From: Deltaproteobacteria bacterium
GTDB lineage: Bacteria > Myxococcota_A > Polyangia > Nannocystales > Nannocystaceae
Direction of reading: 5' to 3'
DNA length: 64,000 nucleotides
Assembly (NCBI GenBank): GCA_016709225.1
Contig: JADJEE010000002.1
Coordinates: 2,191,462 to 2,255,461, forward strand
Below are positions 34,687-45,769 of this stretch, in pieces; position 1 is the first letter of the stretch; each line of letters starts with the position of its first letter. The position numbers and the translations under genes were made by a program. A model generated the notes under the pieces. The model had not been told where the DNA came from. It searched no databases and worked only from the letters and a program-made list of their open reading frames with translations.

Positions 34687-37632
34687 ATGGACTCCCCCGT
34701 CCACAGCGAGCGGCCGAGGGCGCCGCGGGCCGAACCGACTTCGGCATCGGCGCGGGCCCACGGCATCCCGGACATCGAGATGCAGATGGCGATGCGCGCC
34801 GTCATGGCGGGGATGCTCGGTCGCGTCCGCGACGTGCAGATCGGTCGCTACGTGGTGCGGCGTCGACTCGGCCACGGTGGCTGCGGGCTGGTGCTGCTCG
34901 CCGACGATCCCGAGCTCGGTCGCGAGGTCGCGATCAAGGTCGTGCTACCGACGCGCGATCGCGACGAGCGCGGCGCGGCGTGGCAGAAGGCGCTGCAGCG
35001 CGAGGCGCAGGCGCTCGCGAAGCTGCGGCACCCCAACGTCGTCGAGGTCTACGACGCGGGCACCACCACCTACGGCCACGACGCGCGCGCCCGCGACAGC
35101 GGCGAGGGGCAGCTCGGTGTCTTCCTGGTGATGGAGCGGCTGCGTGGCGTGACGCTGCGGCAGTGGTTGGATCGTGGGCCGCGACCGTGGCGCGAGATCA
35201 TCGCGGTGTTCGAGCAGGCGGCGCTGGGCCTCGTGGCCGCCCACGCCGCCGGCATCGTGCACCGCGACTTCAAGCCGGACAATGTGCTCATCACCGACGA
35301 CGATCGCGTGGTGCTCATCGACTTCGGGCTCGCCGACGAAGCCCAGGAGATCGCGCTCGAGCTCGCCGACGCGACCGGCGAGTTGCTCGACGGTCGCAGC
35401 GACGACGGTGACGACGACGACGCGGGCTCCGGCAGCCACACCCGCGCGTCCCGCATCGTCGGCACGCCGATCTACATGGCACCCGAGCAGCACGACGGTC
35501 ACGTCGCGGGACCGGCGGCGGATCAGTACGCGTGGTGCGTGTCGCTGTTCGCGGCGCTGTTCGGCGAGCCGCCGTTCGCCGCCGCCGGGCTCGCGGAGCT
35601 GTCGCGACGCAAGCACGCCGCGATCGTGCCGCGGCGCAAAGGCCCAGTGCCACGCGCGGTGCAGGCGGTGCTCCGTCGCGGGCTCGCGGCACGCCCAGAG
35701 CAGCGCCACGCCGATCTCGCGACGTTGCTCGACGTCATGCGACGCGCCTGCGCCCCGCGCAGACCCGTGCAGGCAGCGAGCCTGCTCGCGGCCGCGACCG
35801 TGCCGCTGGCGCTGTGGCTCGGCCACGCCCCCACGCAGCACCCCTGCGATGCCGCGCCGGTCGACGTGCAGAAGGTGTGGTCGGCGCCACAGCAGGTCCA
35901 GCTCACCACTGCGCTGGCGAGCTTGCTCGATCCCAATGCGAAGCGCCTCGCCGAGCGCGTGGCCGTGCGCATCGAGGCCAACACGCGCCGCTGGAGCGCC
36001 GCGCGGGAGGAGGCCTGCAACGCCGAGCCTTCGCCGCGGCTCGACGCCCAGCTCGAGTGCCTCGATCGCGAGCTCGCGCAGACCGAGGGTGTGATCGGCT
36101 CGTTGACGGCGCTCGAGCTCGACGAGCTCAGCCGCGCCGGCGCGCTGGTCGACGCGCTGCCCGATCCCGAGGGGTGCCTCGCGCTCGATGCCGATCCGCG
36201 ACCCGCGGCGCAACGCAGCGAGCTCGCCGAGCTGTGGCGGGGCACCGACGCGCTCGGCGTGGAGGTCAGCGCGACCGGCACGATCGACGATCCCGCGTGG
36301 GTGGAGCGCGCGATGACCCGTGCCGACGCGCTCGGCGACGATCGCTTGGTATCGATGCTCGCGTGGCGCCGTAGCCAGGTCGCGCGCGCGGCCGGTCGCT
36401 TCGAGGAGGCGGTGCAGTTCATGCGCACCGCGGTGTTCCGCTCGACCGCGGCCGGCGAGCTCGACCGCGCGCTCGAGATGATGCCGATCCTCGTGCTCGC
36501 GGTCGGCAGCGACCTGCGCGACCGCTCCGAGGCCGAACGCCTGCTGGCGCACGCACGCGTGATGACCGAGCAGGTCGCGGACCCGCGTCAGGCCCTCGCC
36601 ACGCTCGACGCCACCTACGCGTACATCCTCATCGAGCACAGTGAGCTGGACGGCGCCAAGGCCATGTACGACCGCGCGTGGGCGGTGTTCGAGACCCTGC
36701 CGCCGTCGGAGGAGGCCGCGCGCTGCCTGATGTCGCTGGCGGGCTGGGAGGCCGAGCACGGCGACGCCACCAAGGTGCCTGCGATGCTCGAGCGAGCCGC
36801 GGCGATCCTCGACGACGTCGCGCTCCCGACCGATCTCAGCTTCGCCACCATCGCGTTCATCGAGGCCGGCATGGCCGACGATCGCGGCGACTTCGAGGCC
36901 GCGGCCGAGGGCTTCCGCGGTGTCGTGGGCCGCATCCGCAGACGTCTGCACGGCCACCCGTTCCTCGCGGTCGGACTCGACGCGGCCGCCCGCGCCGAGG
37001 CCAAGCTGGGCCACTTCGACGAGGCGACCTCGCTGGCGGTCGAGGCCCGCGATCTCGTGATGTCGACGCAGGGCCCGAGCCACCCCGATCGGATCCGCTA
37101 CGAGCTGCTCATCGCCCATGTGGCATGGTTGGGCATGCACTTCGACGACGCCGCCGCGGCGGCCGATCGCGCAATCGCAGCGCTCGCCGACGCCCCCGAC
37201 GCGATGGCCGACTTTGGTGTCGGCGCGCAGCACCTCGCCGGCTGGACCCACCTCGCGAGCGGTGATCTGCGCGGCGCCGCGGTGCACCTGGCTGCGTGTC
37301 GATCGCTGCCCGGCGAGGGTGACTCGAACGTCGACTTGCCGCGGAGCCTGCGTCGGCTCGAAGCCCTGATCACGCGCAGCGAAGGTCGCCTCGAGGCCGC
37401 CCGCGCCGCGCTGACGCGGCCCATCGAGAGCCCCATCGACGTCACGGTGCACGACCCCGCACTCGAGCGCATGCTCGACGCGATGGTCGACACGGCGATC
37501 GACGGCACCGCGGCGGCCGACGACGGCGTCACACTGCGGGCCGATCGCGCGCTCTACCGCACTGCGTTCGCGGCCGCCATTGCCGCCGCCGCACGTGCAC
37601 CTGCGACCGCCCTCGCCAACGCCGCGCCGTGA
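34687..37632 (+). CDS. Ser/Thr protein kinase with TPR repeats (kinase 2)
   Basis: 981 residues. The kinase domain covers about 55-335: a glycine loop with one change (GHGGCGLVLLA, 62-72), Lys84 in VAIK, HRDFKPDN with Asp194, DFGLA with Asp212, and MAPEQ. An Asp-rich insert (DDGDDDDAGSGS) interrupts the activation region. A membrane helix follows near 362-375, then a Cys-bearing linker and a long TPR-like array. The gene overlaps the sulfatase-like gene by 4 bp (GTGA), which suggests translational coupling and a shared task. The two genes upstream run the other way, with 230 bp between starts for divergent promoters. Confidence 0.88.
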   Translation: MDSPVHSERPRAPRAEPTSASARAHGIPDIEMQMAMRAVMAGMLGRVRDVQIGRYVVRRRLGHGGCGLVLLADDPELGREVAIKVVLPTRDRDERGAAWQKALQREAQALAKLRHPNVVEVYDAGTTTYGHDARARDSGEGQLGVFLVMERLRGVTLRQWLDRGPRPWREIIAVFEQAALGLVAAHAAGIVHRDFKPDNVLITDDDRVVLIDFGLADEAQEIALELADATGELLDGRSDDGDDDDAGSGSHTRASRIVGTPIYMAPEQHDGHVAGPAADQYAWCVSLFAALFGEPPFAAAGLAELSRRKHAAIVPRRKGPVPRAVQAVLRRGLAARPEQRHADLATLLDVMRRACAPRRPVQAASLLAAATVPLALWLGHAPTQHPCDAAPVDVQKVWSAPQQVQLTTALASLLDPNAKRLAERVAVRIEANTRRWSAAREEACNAEPSPRLDAQLECLDRELAQTEGVIGSLTALELDELSRAGALVDALPDPEGCLALDADPRPAAQRSELAELWRGTDALGVEVSATGTIDDPAWVERAMTRADALGDDRLVSMLAWRRSQVARAAGRFEEAVQFMRTAVFRSTAAGELDRALEMMPILVLAVGSDLRDRSEAERLLAHARVMTEQVADPRQALATLDATYAYILIEHSELDGAKAMYDRAWAVFETLPPSEEAARCLMSLAGWEAEHGDATKVPAMLERAAAILDDVALPTDLSFATIAFIEAGMADDRGDFEAAAEGFRGVVGRIRRRLHGHPFLAVGLDAAARAEAKLGHFDEATSLAVEARDLVMSTQGPSHPDRIRYELLIAHVAWLGMHFDDAAAAADRAIAALADAPDAMADFGVGAQHLAGWTHLASGDLRGAAVHLAACRSLPGEGDSNVDLPRSLRRLEALITRSEGRLEAARAALTRPIESPIDVTVHDPALERMLDAMVDTAIDGTAAADDGVTLRADRALYRTAFAAAIAAAARAPATALANAAP

Positions 37633-39743
37633 CCTCTCGCGCGCGAACCATGCCCGGGCGCGCCGATGTCGTGCTCGCCTTCGTCGGCGTCGCCGCGATT
37701 GCGACCGCGCTCGAGCTGCCGCTGCGTGGCGCCGGCGTGCACGCGATCGCGGTCGGGCTCGGCGGCGCGGTCGCGTGGGCGAGCGTGCATGGCCTCATCT
37801 GGCTTGGGCTACTGCGGCTGCTCGCCGGTCTGCGCGCGCGCGGCCGCGTCGCGATGCTGACCCTGATCGCGCTCGCAATCGCGGCGTGGCTATCGCTCGA
37901 GCTGGCCGCGTTCGCGCGGCTCGGTACGCGCAACGCCGGCCTCGCGTGGTTGGCGATCGCGGGTAGCCTCGGCGCGGGCGGGCTCGCCGGCGCGATCGCG
38001 TGGTGGTGGGCACCGCAGGCCGACGGCGCGCCGCGCTTCGTCGACGCGACACCCGAGCGGCGACGTCTGGTGCTCGCAGCGCAGCTGCTCGGCGCGGTCG
38101 CGGCCAGTGTCGCCGATCGCCTGCTGTTTGCCGGCCTCCACCCCGCCGCGCACACCGTGCTGCGTGCGACGGCGCTCGCGCTGGTCGCATTCGCCGCGGC
38201 CGCCGGTTGGCGCGGACGCATCGCGGCGCCCGTCGACGCGCGACTGGTCGCGCTCGCGTTGCTGATCGGCGCCACGCCGTTTGCGACGCTGTCGTCCGGC
38301 ACGGCCGAGCTCCAGGCGGTGTGGGCCACACCGTGGGCCGACGAGGGCATCGCGATGTTGCGCCGCGCCACCGACTTCGACGGCGATGGTCACTCCGGCT
38401 GGCTCGGCGGCGGCGACTGTGCGCCCTTCGATCCCGAGGTGCATCCTTCCGCGGTCGAGATCCCCGGCAACGGCGTCGACGACAACTGCAGCGACGGCGA
38501 CGCGATCGCCGACGTGTTCGACCTCGCCGCCGTCGCGGTCCCCACCGCAGCCTCGCCCAAGAGCGTGCTGCTCGTGACGATCGAGACCCTGCGGGCCGAC
38601 CACACCAGCCTCTACGGCTACACGCGCGAGACCACGCCGGCGCTCGAGCGCTGGGCCCGCGACGCGCGGGTCTACGAGCGCGCGTTCACGGCGGGTGCGT
38701 GGACCAGCATCGCGATCCCCACGCTGCTGCGCGGTGTGAACGCCCGCCGTCTGCCCTGGCAGCCCTACGCCGAAACCAACCGCGGGCGACTGTTCGCCCG
38801 CGACGAGCCCATCGCCCTCGATCCCGGCGAGCAGGGTGTGCAGACCTTCTTGCTGCCCGACGGCGGTGCACCGCCGCTGTCGTGGTGGCTGCGGCGGCGC
38901 GGCATGGTGACCGCAGCGGTGGTCGACGATCGCTTCTCCGAGCTGCTCGATCCCTCGCTCGGTACCGACCTCGGCTTCGATCGCTTCGTCGACGCCGACG
39001 CGATCCGCGGCCGCGATCCCGATGACCTCGTGGTCGACCTCGCGATCGAGACCCTCGCCTCGTTGCCGGCCGACCGCCCGTTCTTCCTGTGGGTGCACCT
39101 GTTCGGCCCCCACTCGCCCAACACCGAGCACGCCGACGTGCCCCGCTTCGGTGATGACCTCGTGGCCGGCTACGACCACGAGATCCGCTTCGTCGATGCC
39201 CAGCTCGATCGCCTCCTGCGGGCCGCGACCGAGCGCACGCCCGCGCTGGTGTGGGTCGTCACCGCCGACCACGGCGAGTCGCTGCAGGCCAACGACCGCA
39301 TGCACGGTTTCGACCTCGGCCGCGGCGTCATCCAGGTGCCGCTCGTGATCGGCGGCACCGGCCTACCCGCCGGCCGCGAGCCCGCGGTGGTCAGCACGCT
39401 CGATCTGGTGCCGACCATCCTCGCACAGACGCAGACCCCGGCGCCGGGCTATCTCGATGGCCTCGACCTCGCGGGCGCGCCGATCCCCGGCGATCGCCGC
39501 GTCTTCGTCGACACCTGGCACCGCAGCTTCGATGGTGCGGTGCTCTTCGATCAGGCCGGCCTCACCGACGGCACCCGCGAGCTGGTGCTCGAGCGCACCA
39601 AGCAGGCCTTGGGCCTGCTCGACCTGCAGCGACCCGAGACGCCACCCCAGGCCGTGGCCGCACAGATCGACCCCACGGCATGGACCGAGCAGCTGCGGCG
39701 CTACGTCGACGCGCCACCGCTGCAGGTCGTCGGCATCGACTGA
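37629..39743 (+). CDS. Membrane-anchored sulfatase-like hydrolase with MopE-type motif
   Basis: 704 residues from a GTG overlapping kinase 2. The N-terminal 230 residues hold about five to six membrane helices. Residues 249-291 are a MopE-like putative metal-binding repeat (DFDGDGHSGWLGGGDCAP, then DDNCSDGD). The alkaline-phosphatase/sulfatase domain starts at 313: LLVTIETLRADHTSLYGY (Glu319 where Asp is usual, Asp324), WTSIAIPTLLRG around the nucleophile (Thr359/Ser360), and TADHGESL. The FGly motif CxPxR is missing, so phosphodiesterase or phosphoethanolamine/phosphoglycerol transferase activity is more likely than sulfatase. Active site probably faces outward. Confidence 0.78.
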   Translation: MTSRARTMPGRADVVLAFVGVAAIATALELPLRGAGVHAIAVGLGGAVAWASVHGLIWLGLLRLLAGLRARGRVAMLTLIALAIAAWLSLELAAFARLGTRNAGLAWLAIAGSLGAGGLAGAIAWWWAPQADGAPRFVDATPERRRLVLAAQLLGAVAASVADRLLFAGLHPAAHTVLRATALALVAFAAAAGWRGRIAAPVDARLVALALLIGATPFATLSSGTAELQAVWATPWADEGIAMLRRATDFDGDGHSGWLGGGDCAPFDPEVHPSAVEIPGNGVDDNCSDGDAIADVFDLAAVAVPTAASPKSVLLVTIETLRADHTSLYGYTRETTPALERWARDARVYERAFTAGAWTSIAIPTLLRGVNARRLPWQPYAETNRGRLFARDEPIALDPGEQGVQTFLLPDGGAPPLSWWLRRRGMVTAAVVDDRFSELLDPSLGTDLGFDRFVDADAIRGRDPDDLVVDLAIETLASLPADRPFFLWVHLFGPHSPNTEHADVPRFGDDLVAGYDHEIRFVDAQLDRLLRAATERTPALVWVVTADHGESLQANDRMHGFDLGRGVIQVPLVIGGTGLPAGREPAVVSTLDLVPTILAQTQTPAPGYLDGLDLAGAPIPGDRRVFVDTWHRSFDGAVLFDQAGLTDGTRELVLERTKQALGLLDLQRPETPPQAVAAQIDPTAWTEQLRRYVDAPPLQVVGID

Positions 39744-39750
39744 TTCGCGA

Positions 39751-40142
39751 TCAACAAGTCAGCTTGCCGGTGCAGGCCATCAGCGCGGCCGGATCGAGCT
39801 GGCTCGGGTCGCAGCTCCACGCATCGGCCACACAGTCGAAGTAGGGCGCCAGATCGCACGCGTACGAGCCGTAGCTGGAGCACGGCAGCGCAGTCGAGAC
39901 ATCGATGCCGCCGTCGCACTTCAGCTCCGCGGCCAGGTCTTCGCACGCGCCGACATTGTCGACCGCACCACCGTCATCGCCCGCGGCCGCGCCACCATCG
40001 CCAGCACCGTTGCCCGCTGGCATCATGCCGGCGGTGTTCGAGCTCTTCTCTCGCTGTCGTCGTCGTTGCAGGCGGTGGTGAAGAGGCAGGACACGGTGAG
40101 CAGCATCGCGATGCCGCGGGGAAGGATCGTGGTGATCGTCAT
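39751..40142 (-). pseudogene. Frameshifted small lipoprotein
   Basis: A signal peptide and lipobox (LFTTAC, Cys25) begin at the ATG at 40142, followed by NDDDSE. The frame then runs into a stop after a few residues. The other frame continues with a matching Gly/Asp/Ala linker and a Cys-rich C-terminal domain (ACEDLAAELKCDGG, LPCSSYGSYACD, and a final ACTGKLTC) down to the stop at 39751. Removing 2 bp from the CT dinucleotide tract at 40047-40052 joins both parts into one sensible protein of about 130 residues. It could be a real pseudogene, a contingency (slippage) locus or a sequence error. I recognise no family for the Cys-rich part. Spacing to the sulfatase gene is 7 bp, convergent. Confidence 0.65.
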
Positions 40143-40215
40143 GATGCCGGGCGCCGTGTACACGACGCGTGCCCACGACGCGGCGCGTGATTCCGCCGTC
40201 TTCACGCGACCGCAA

Positions 40216-40267
40216 GGGTGGCCAGGGTGGCCCGTTGGCCGGCCCACTTGGCCGGATCGGGCCACCC
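40216..40267. repeat. Inverted repeat enclosing two direct repeats
   Basis: GGGTGGCCCG (40225-40234) and CGGGCCACCC (40258-40267) are perfect inverted copies with a 23-nt centre. The centre contains TTGGCCGG twice (40235-40242 and 40248-40255). Another partial copy of the left arm begins at 40216. The element lies between the divergent lipoprotein pseudogene and the small-protein/nucleotidyltransferase pair, as expected of an operator, but it could also be a simple hairpin. Confidence 0.55.
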
Positions 40268-40333
40268 GCACCGACGCCATGCGACCCCACCGCTCGAAAG
40301 CGAACCGCGCGTGCTAGGCTGCCGTCGACCGCC

Positions 40334-40513
40334 TTGTCCGCACCACCGACAGCGCCGACCACGACGCCAGAGCAGCGCCTGCAGACCGCTCTCCGGCTCT
40401 ACTGGTCGGCGCGCGCGTTCAAGGCAGCGGCCCTGCGCGCGGTACACCCTGACTGGTCCGAGCAGGCCATCGCAGCGGCCGTCCGCGAGGCCTTCTTGTT
40501 CCGACATGGATGA
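40334..40513 (+). CDS. Small helical protein paired with a nucleotidyltransferase
   Basis: About 59 residues from a TTG start (the frame is open further up, and other starts are possible). The conserved-looking core is PEQRLQTALRLYWSARAFKAA, then LRAVHPDWSEQAI and VREAFLF. I recall small proteins with this LYxSARxxKAAxLRxxHPDWSE pattern being encoded just upstream of nucleotidyltransferase-like genes in many bacteria, including planctomycetes and cyanobacteria; this is memory, not a search. The stop overlaps the start of the next gene by 8 bp, so the two are translationally coupled. The function is unknown; a regulator or antitoxin for the partner is a guess. Confidence 0.6.
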   Translation: MSAPPTAPTTTPEQRLQTALRLYWSARAFKAAALRAVHPDWSEQAIAAAVREAFLFRHG

Positions 40514-41066
40514 CTTGTTCGCCGTCTTCGTGTCGCGTCTCGACCAGGCCGGCATCGAGTCGATGATCGTGGGAAGCGTCGCCGCGATGGCCTACGGTGA
40601 ACCCCGGCTCACGAACGACATCGATCTGGTGGTGACACTGCAGGTCGCAGAGATCCCCGCCCTCGTGGCCGCCTTCCCGGACGAACTCTTCTACTGCGCA
40701 CCCGCCGAGGTCGTGCGCGTCGAAATCCTCCGGGGGCATCGGGGCCACTTCAACATCATCCATCACGAGACCGGCTTCAGAGCCGACGTCTACATCGCCG
40801 GTCGCGACCCGCTTCACCGGTGGGCCATGCAGCGTCGACGTCGTCTGCACCTCGGGAGCCAGGCGCTGAGTGTCGCGCCGCCCGAGTATGTCATCGTCCG
40901 CAAGCTCGAGTTCTACCGAGAGGGCGGAAGCGAGAAGCACGTCCACGACATCCGCCGGATGCTGGAAGCCTCGGGCGCGCAGATCGACACGGAGCAACTG
41001 CAGTCGATGATCATCCAGCGCGGGCTCGACGACCTCTGGGCGCTGGTGCGGGCCGCCACCGACTGA
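40506..41066 (+). CDS. Nucleotidyltransferase-like protein (DUF6036/AbiEii-like)
   Basis: 186 residues from the MDDLFAVF start. The N-terminal motif SMIVGSVAAMAYGEPRLTNDIDLVV is the GS-x-DxD-type signature of minimal nucleotidyltransferases (here DID as the first metal ligand pair). A later Asp in FRADVYIAGRD may be the third carboxylate. The domain resembles AbiEii-type and DUF6036 proteins, many of which are toxins or tRNA-modifying enzymes in toxin-antitoxin pairs. The C-terminus (EKHVHDIRRMLEASGAQID) also fits. The small upstream gene overlaps it. Whether the pair is a toxin-antitoxin system cannot be decided from sequence alone. Confidence 0.72.
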   Translation: MDDLFAVFVSRLDQAGIESMIVGSVAAMAYGEPRLTNDIDLVVTLQVAEIPALVAAFPDELFYCAPAEVVRVEILRGHRGHFNIIHHETGFRADVYIAGRDPLHRWAMQRRRRLHLGSQALSVAPPEYVIVRKLEFYREGGSEKHVHDIRRMLEASGAQIDTEQLQSMIIQRGLDDLWALVRAATD

Positions 41067-41089
41067 GGCGGCTCGTGCCGTGCGCTACA

Positions 41090-43723
41090 CTACCGTGGCG
41101 CGCGTCGCTTGGCCCGACGTCCCCGGCGACGCTCGGGCTCGCACGGCTTCGCACTCGTGGCCGCGGCAGCCGGCTTCGCGACGACCGGCTTCGCCCCGGC
41201 CGCGGGCGTCGGCTTCATCGCGACCTTCGGCTTGGGCTTGCGCGGGCCCGCGTCCTTCACGTGCTGATCGAACCACGCGGTGGTCTCGGCGATCACGTGC
41301 TCGACCGACTCGCGCGCGACGTAGCCGTGGGACTCGAACGGCAGCATCACCAATCGCGTGGTGCCACCGACGCCGCGCACCGCCTCGAAGAGCTTCTCCG
41401 ACTGCAGGGGTACGGTGCCGGGGTTGGCATCGATTTCACCGTGGATGATGAGCAGCGGCTCGTCGATGCGCTCGGCATGCACGACCGGTGACAGCTGCAG
41501 ATACGTCTGCGGGGCCTGGTAGAGGCTGCGTCGCTCGTTCTGGAAGCCGAACGGCCGCATGGTGTGGTTGTACGCGCCGCTGCGCGCGACGCCGGCGCGG
41601 AACAGATCGGTCCAGGCCAGCAGGTTGGCGGTCATCAAGCCGCCGTGGCTGTGGCCCATCACGCCCACGCGCTCGCGATCGGTGACGCCGAGCTCGACGG
41701 CCTTGTCGATCGCGGCCTTGGCGTTGGCCTCCACCTGCGGCAGGAAGTCGTCGTAGGCGCTCTGCGTGGGCCCGACCACCGGCATCGACACGTTGTCCAG
41801 CACAGCGTAGCCCTGCAGCGCGAGGAAGATCGGCGACGGCCCGACCACCGCGGTGTACTCCTGCGGCGCAGCGTCGACCTGCCCGGCGTGGGACTTGTCG
41901 GTGTAGTCGAGCGGGTAGGCCCAGAACACCGTGGGCAGGCGCGTGCCCGCCTCGTAGCCGGGCGGCAGGTACAGCGTGAACGACAGCGGCACGCCGTCGG
42001 CACGCTCGTACTTCACGAGCTTCTTGGTGACCGCGCGCAGCTGCGGCGTGGGATCTTCGAAGTGGGTCAGCGCCACCGCGGTGCTGCTGCGCACCGCGTC
42101 AGCCTTGCCGGGCTTCGCGACCGGGGCCCCGAGCGTCCGCGTGACGAGGTTGCGCGGCGTGTCCGGCGTCTCGCGCAGCGTCAAGAACGTGCCCGCGACA
42201 GGATCGAGCCAACGCACGAAGCGCTCGACGCCCGTCGCATCGGAGCGGAACAGTCGCTCGGTCTCCAGCGTCGCGAGGTCGAGGCGATCGAGGAACGGTC
42301 GATCGCCCTCGGACGTGGCGCCCTCGCCCACGAGGTAGATCGCACCGCGATCGACCTGCACCAACCAGCTGCCATCGGCGCTCACGCGATACACTGGCGC
42401 GCCGGGGTCGCCATAGCGGTCGTCGTAGCTGCGATCCCACACCGTGCGGGCGGCGGTGGCCGAGCCATCGACCTCGATCAGCTTGGTGAGGAGCCGGTGT
42501 CGATCGCGATCGACCTCCGAGACCAGCGCGTGCTTGCCGTCGTCGAACCACGCGATGCCGCCGAAGCGCTGCTTGGTCTCGAACCACGTCGTCGCCGGCT
42601 TGCCGACCGGCTTGGTGATCACGCGGTCGTGGTGCGCGACCTCTTTGTAGGTGTCGCCGCCGTCCTGGGCCTCGGCCCACACCAACGTCGACGGTGCGGT
42701 CGGTCGCCAGCCGACGTCGCGCGGGCCCACGCGGACGCCATCGACCGGCACCGCGTCTGCCAGCGGCAGCTCCGCGATGGTCTCGACCACGTGGCCCCGC
42801 AGGTCCCAGACCTCGACATCGGTGGGGAAGCGCCAGTAGGCCCGCGTCAGCGAGTACGGCCGCTCGATGCGATGCACGAGCAGGTGCTTGCCGTCGGGCG
42901 AGACCTCGGTGTTGCCGTAGACCGCGGGCGCACCGAGCTTGCGCGTGCGGCCGCTGGCCTCGACGATCGCCAGCTGCGACGTCGCGTAGTGCTGGAAAAG
43001 ATCGGCCTCGTGGGGCGTGCGCAGCAGGTCGCGGGACTCGTACGTGCTGCTGGCGGCCGCCGCCTTCGCACTCGACTCGATGCGGGGCCCGGCGGGCGCA
43101 GGCGCGGGCTTGGGTGGCGCGCCCGGGACCACCAGCTGCACCAACAGCGACTGCCCGTCGGGCAGCCACTGCAGCGCCTCACCGATCATCGGATTCAGCG
43201 CGAGCTTGCCGACCCGGCGCGCCTTTGCAGTCTTGGCGTCGAGCAGCCACAGCTGCACCGCGCCATCCTCGACGACCGTGAAGGCCGCCTTGGTGCCGGC
43301 TGCGTTCCACTGGATGTCGTCCACGCGAGCACCGGCCGGCAGCGCCACCGGACGCGTCACGCCGTCGGCGAGCGTCAGCATCGACAGCTCGACCACGTGC
43401 CGCTGGCCGTGGTGCGAGCGGTTCTCGGGATCGATGCGCACGCCCGCGAGCTTGAGCAGCGGTCGCGCGAGCTCGGCGATCGGCGGGTAGCGCAGCGTGC
43501 GGGTCGCGAGCGCGTACGCACCGACCGAGGGCACCCGCACCGACGGCGGCGCGGGTGTGTCGAGTACCGCGCGCACCTGCGGCGCGGCCTGCTGGTAGCG
43601 ATCCTCGGCCCGGAGCACGCCGGCGCCCATTCCCATCGCCAGCGCGCCGGCCAGCAGAGCAGACAGGAGGCCCCGCGACAGCGGGGCACGGCGAGGAAGC
43701 GGGGCGCGGATCGACAAGGTCAC
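41090..43723 (-). CDS. S9 family serine peptidase (prolyl oligopeptidase/glutamyl endopeptidase-like)
   Basis: 877 residues from a GTG start 1 bp beyond the upstream stop. A signal peptide is present (LLSALLAGALAMG). An N-terminal beta-propeller covers roughly 90-600, followed by the alpha/beta hydrolase domain with the triad Ser692 (GHSHGG), Asp765 (HGEIDANPG) and His799 (ESHGYVARES). The layout is closest to the glutamyl endopeptidase-like (S9D) proteins. The C-terminus ends in a basic Lys/Arg/Pro/Ala tail that is unusual for an exported peptidase and may bind nucleic acid, polysaccharide or simply be disordered. It is second in a two-gene operon with the acyl-CoA dehydrogenase, an odd pairing. 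Confidence 0.85.
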   Translation of the reverse strand: MTLSIRAPLPRRAPLSRGLLSALLAGALAMGMGAGVLRAEDRYQQAAPQVRAVLDTPAPPSVRVPSVGAYALATRTLRYPPIAELARPLLKLAGVRIDPENRSHHGQRHVVELSMLTLADGVTRPVALPAGARVDDIQWNAAGTKAAFTVVEDGAVQLWLLDAKTAKARRVGKLALNPMIGEALQWLPDGQSLLVQLVVPGAPPKPAPAPAGPRIESSAKAAAASSTYESRDLLRTPHEADLFQHYATSQLAIVEASGRTRKLGAPAVYGNTEVSPDGKHLLVHRIERPYSLTRAYWRFPTDVEVWDLRGHVVETIAELPLADAVPVDGVRVGPRDVGWRPTAPSTLVWAEAQDGGDTYKEVAHHDRVITKPVGKPATTWFETKQRFGGIAWFDDGKHALVSEVDRDRHRLLTKLIEVDGSATAARTVWDRSYDDRYGDPGAPVYRVSADGSWLVQVDRGAIYLVGEGATSEGDRPFLDRLDLATLETERLFRSDATGVERFVRWLDPVAGTFLTLRETPDTPRNLVTRTLGAPVAKPGKADAVRSSTAVALTHFEDPTPQLRAVTKKLVKYERADGVPLSFTLYLPPGYEAGTRLPTVFWAYPLDYTDKSHAGQVDAAPQEYTAVVGPSPIFLALQGYAVLDNVSMPVVGPTQSAYDDFLPQVEANAKAAIDKAVELGVTDRERVGVMGHSHGGLMTANLLAWTDLFRAGVARSGAYNHTMRPFGFQNERRSLYQAPQTYLQLSPVVHAERIDEPLLIIHGEIDANPGTVPLQSEKLFEAVRGVGGTTRLVMLPFESHGYVARESVEHVIAETTAWFDQHVKDAGPRKPKPKVAMKPTPAAGAKPVVAKPAAAATSAKPCEPERRRGRRAKRRAPR

Positions 43724-43724
43724 C

Positions 43725-45527
<1,803 letters not shown>

Positions 45528-45769
45528 GGGATTTCGGCGCAGAGAATAGCCGCCGATCACCAACTTTGGGTAGGGCGCGACTGCACCATCGCACTGCAGC
45601 GCTGCATGGCTGCCGCGCTCTGGGGGCGCGGGGCGAGCCGCCGGCGCGGGGCCGCGCTCCGAACCCTCGAGCAGCCTGCACGACGCGGGACGTCGAGGCG
45701 GTACGCGCTGCGTCCGCCTCGCCGACCACGGGCACACCAGCAGCCCGCGCCGCTCGACGCCCGCGCGCC

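Noticed and set aside
37890..39305. Minus-strand frame opposite the sulfatase-like gene
   Set aside because: No motifs; composition typical of an antisense frame.
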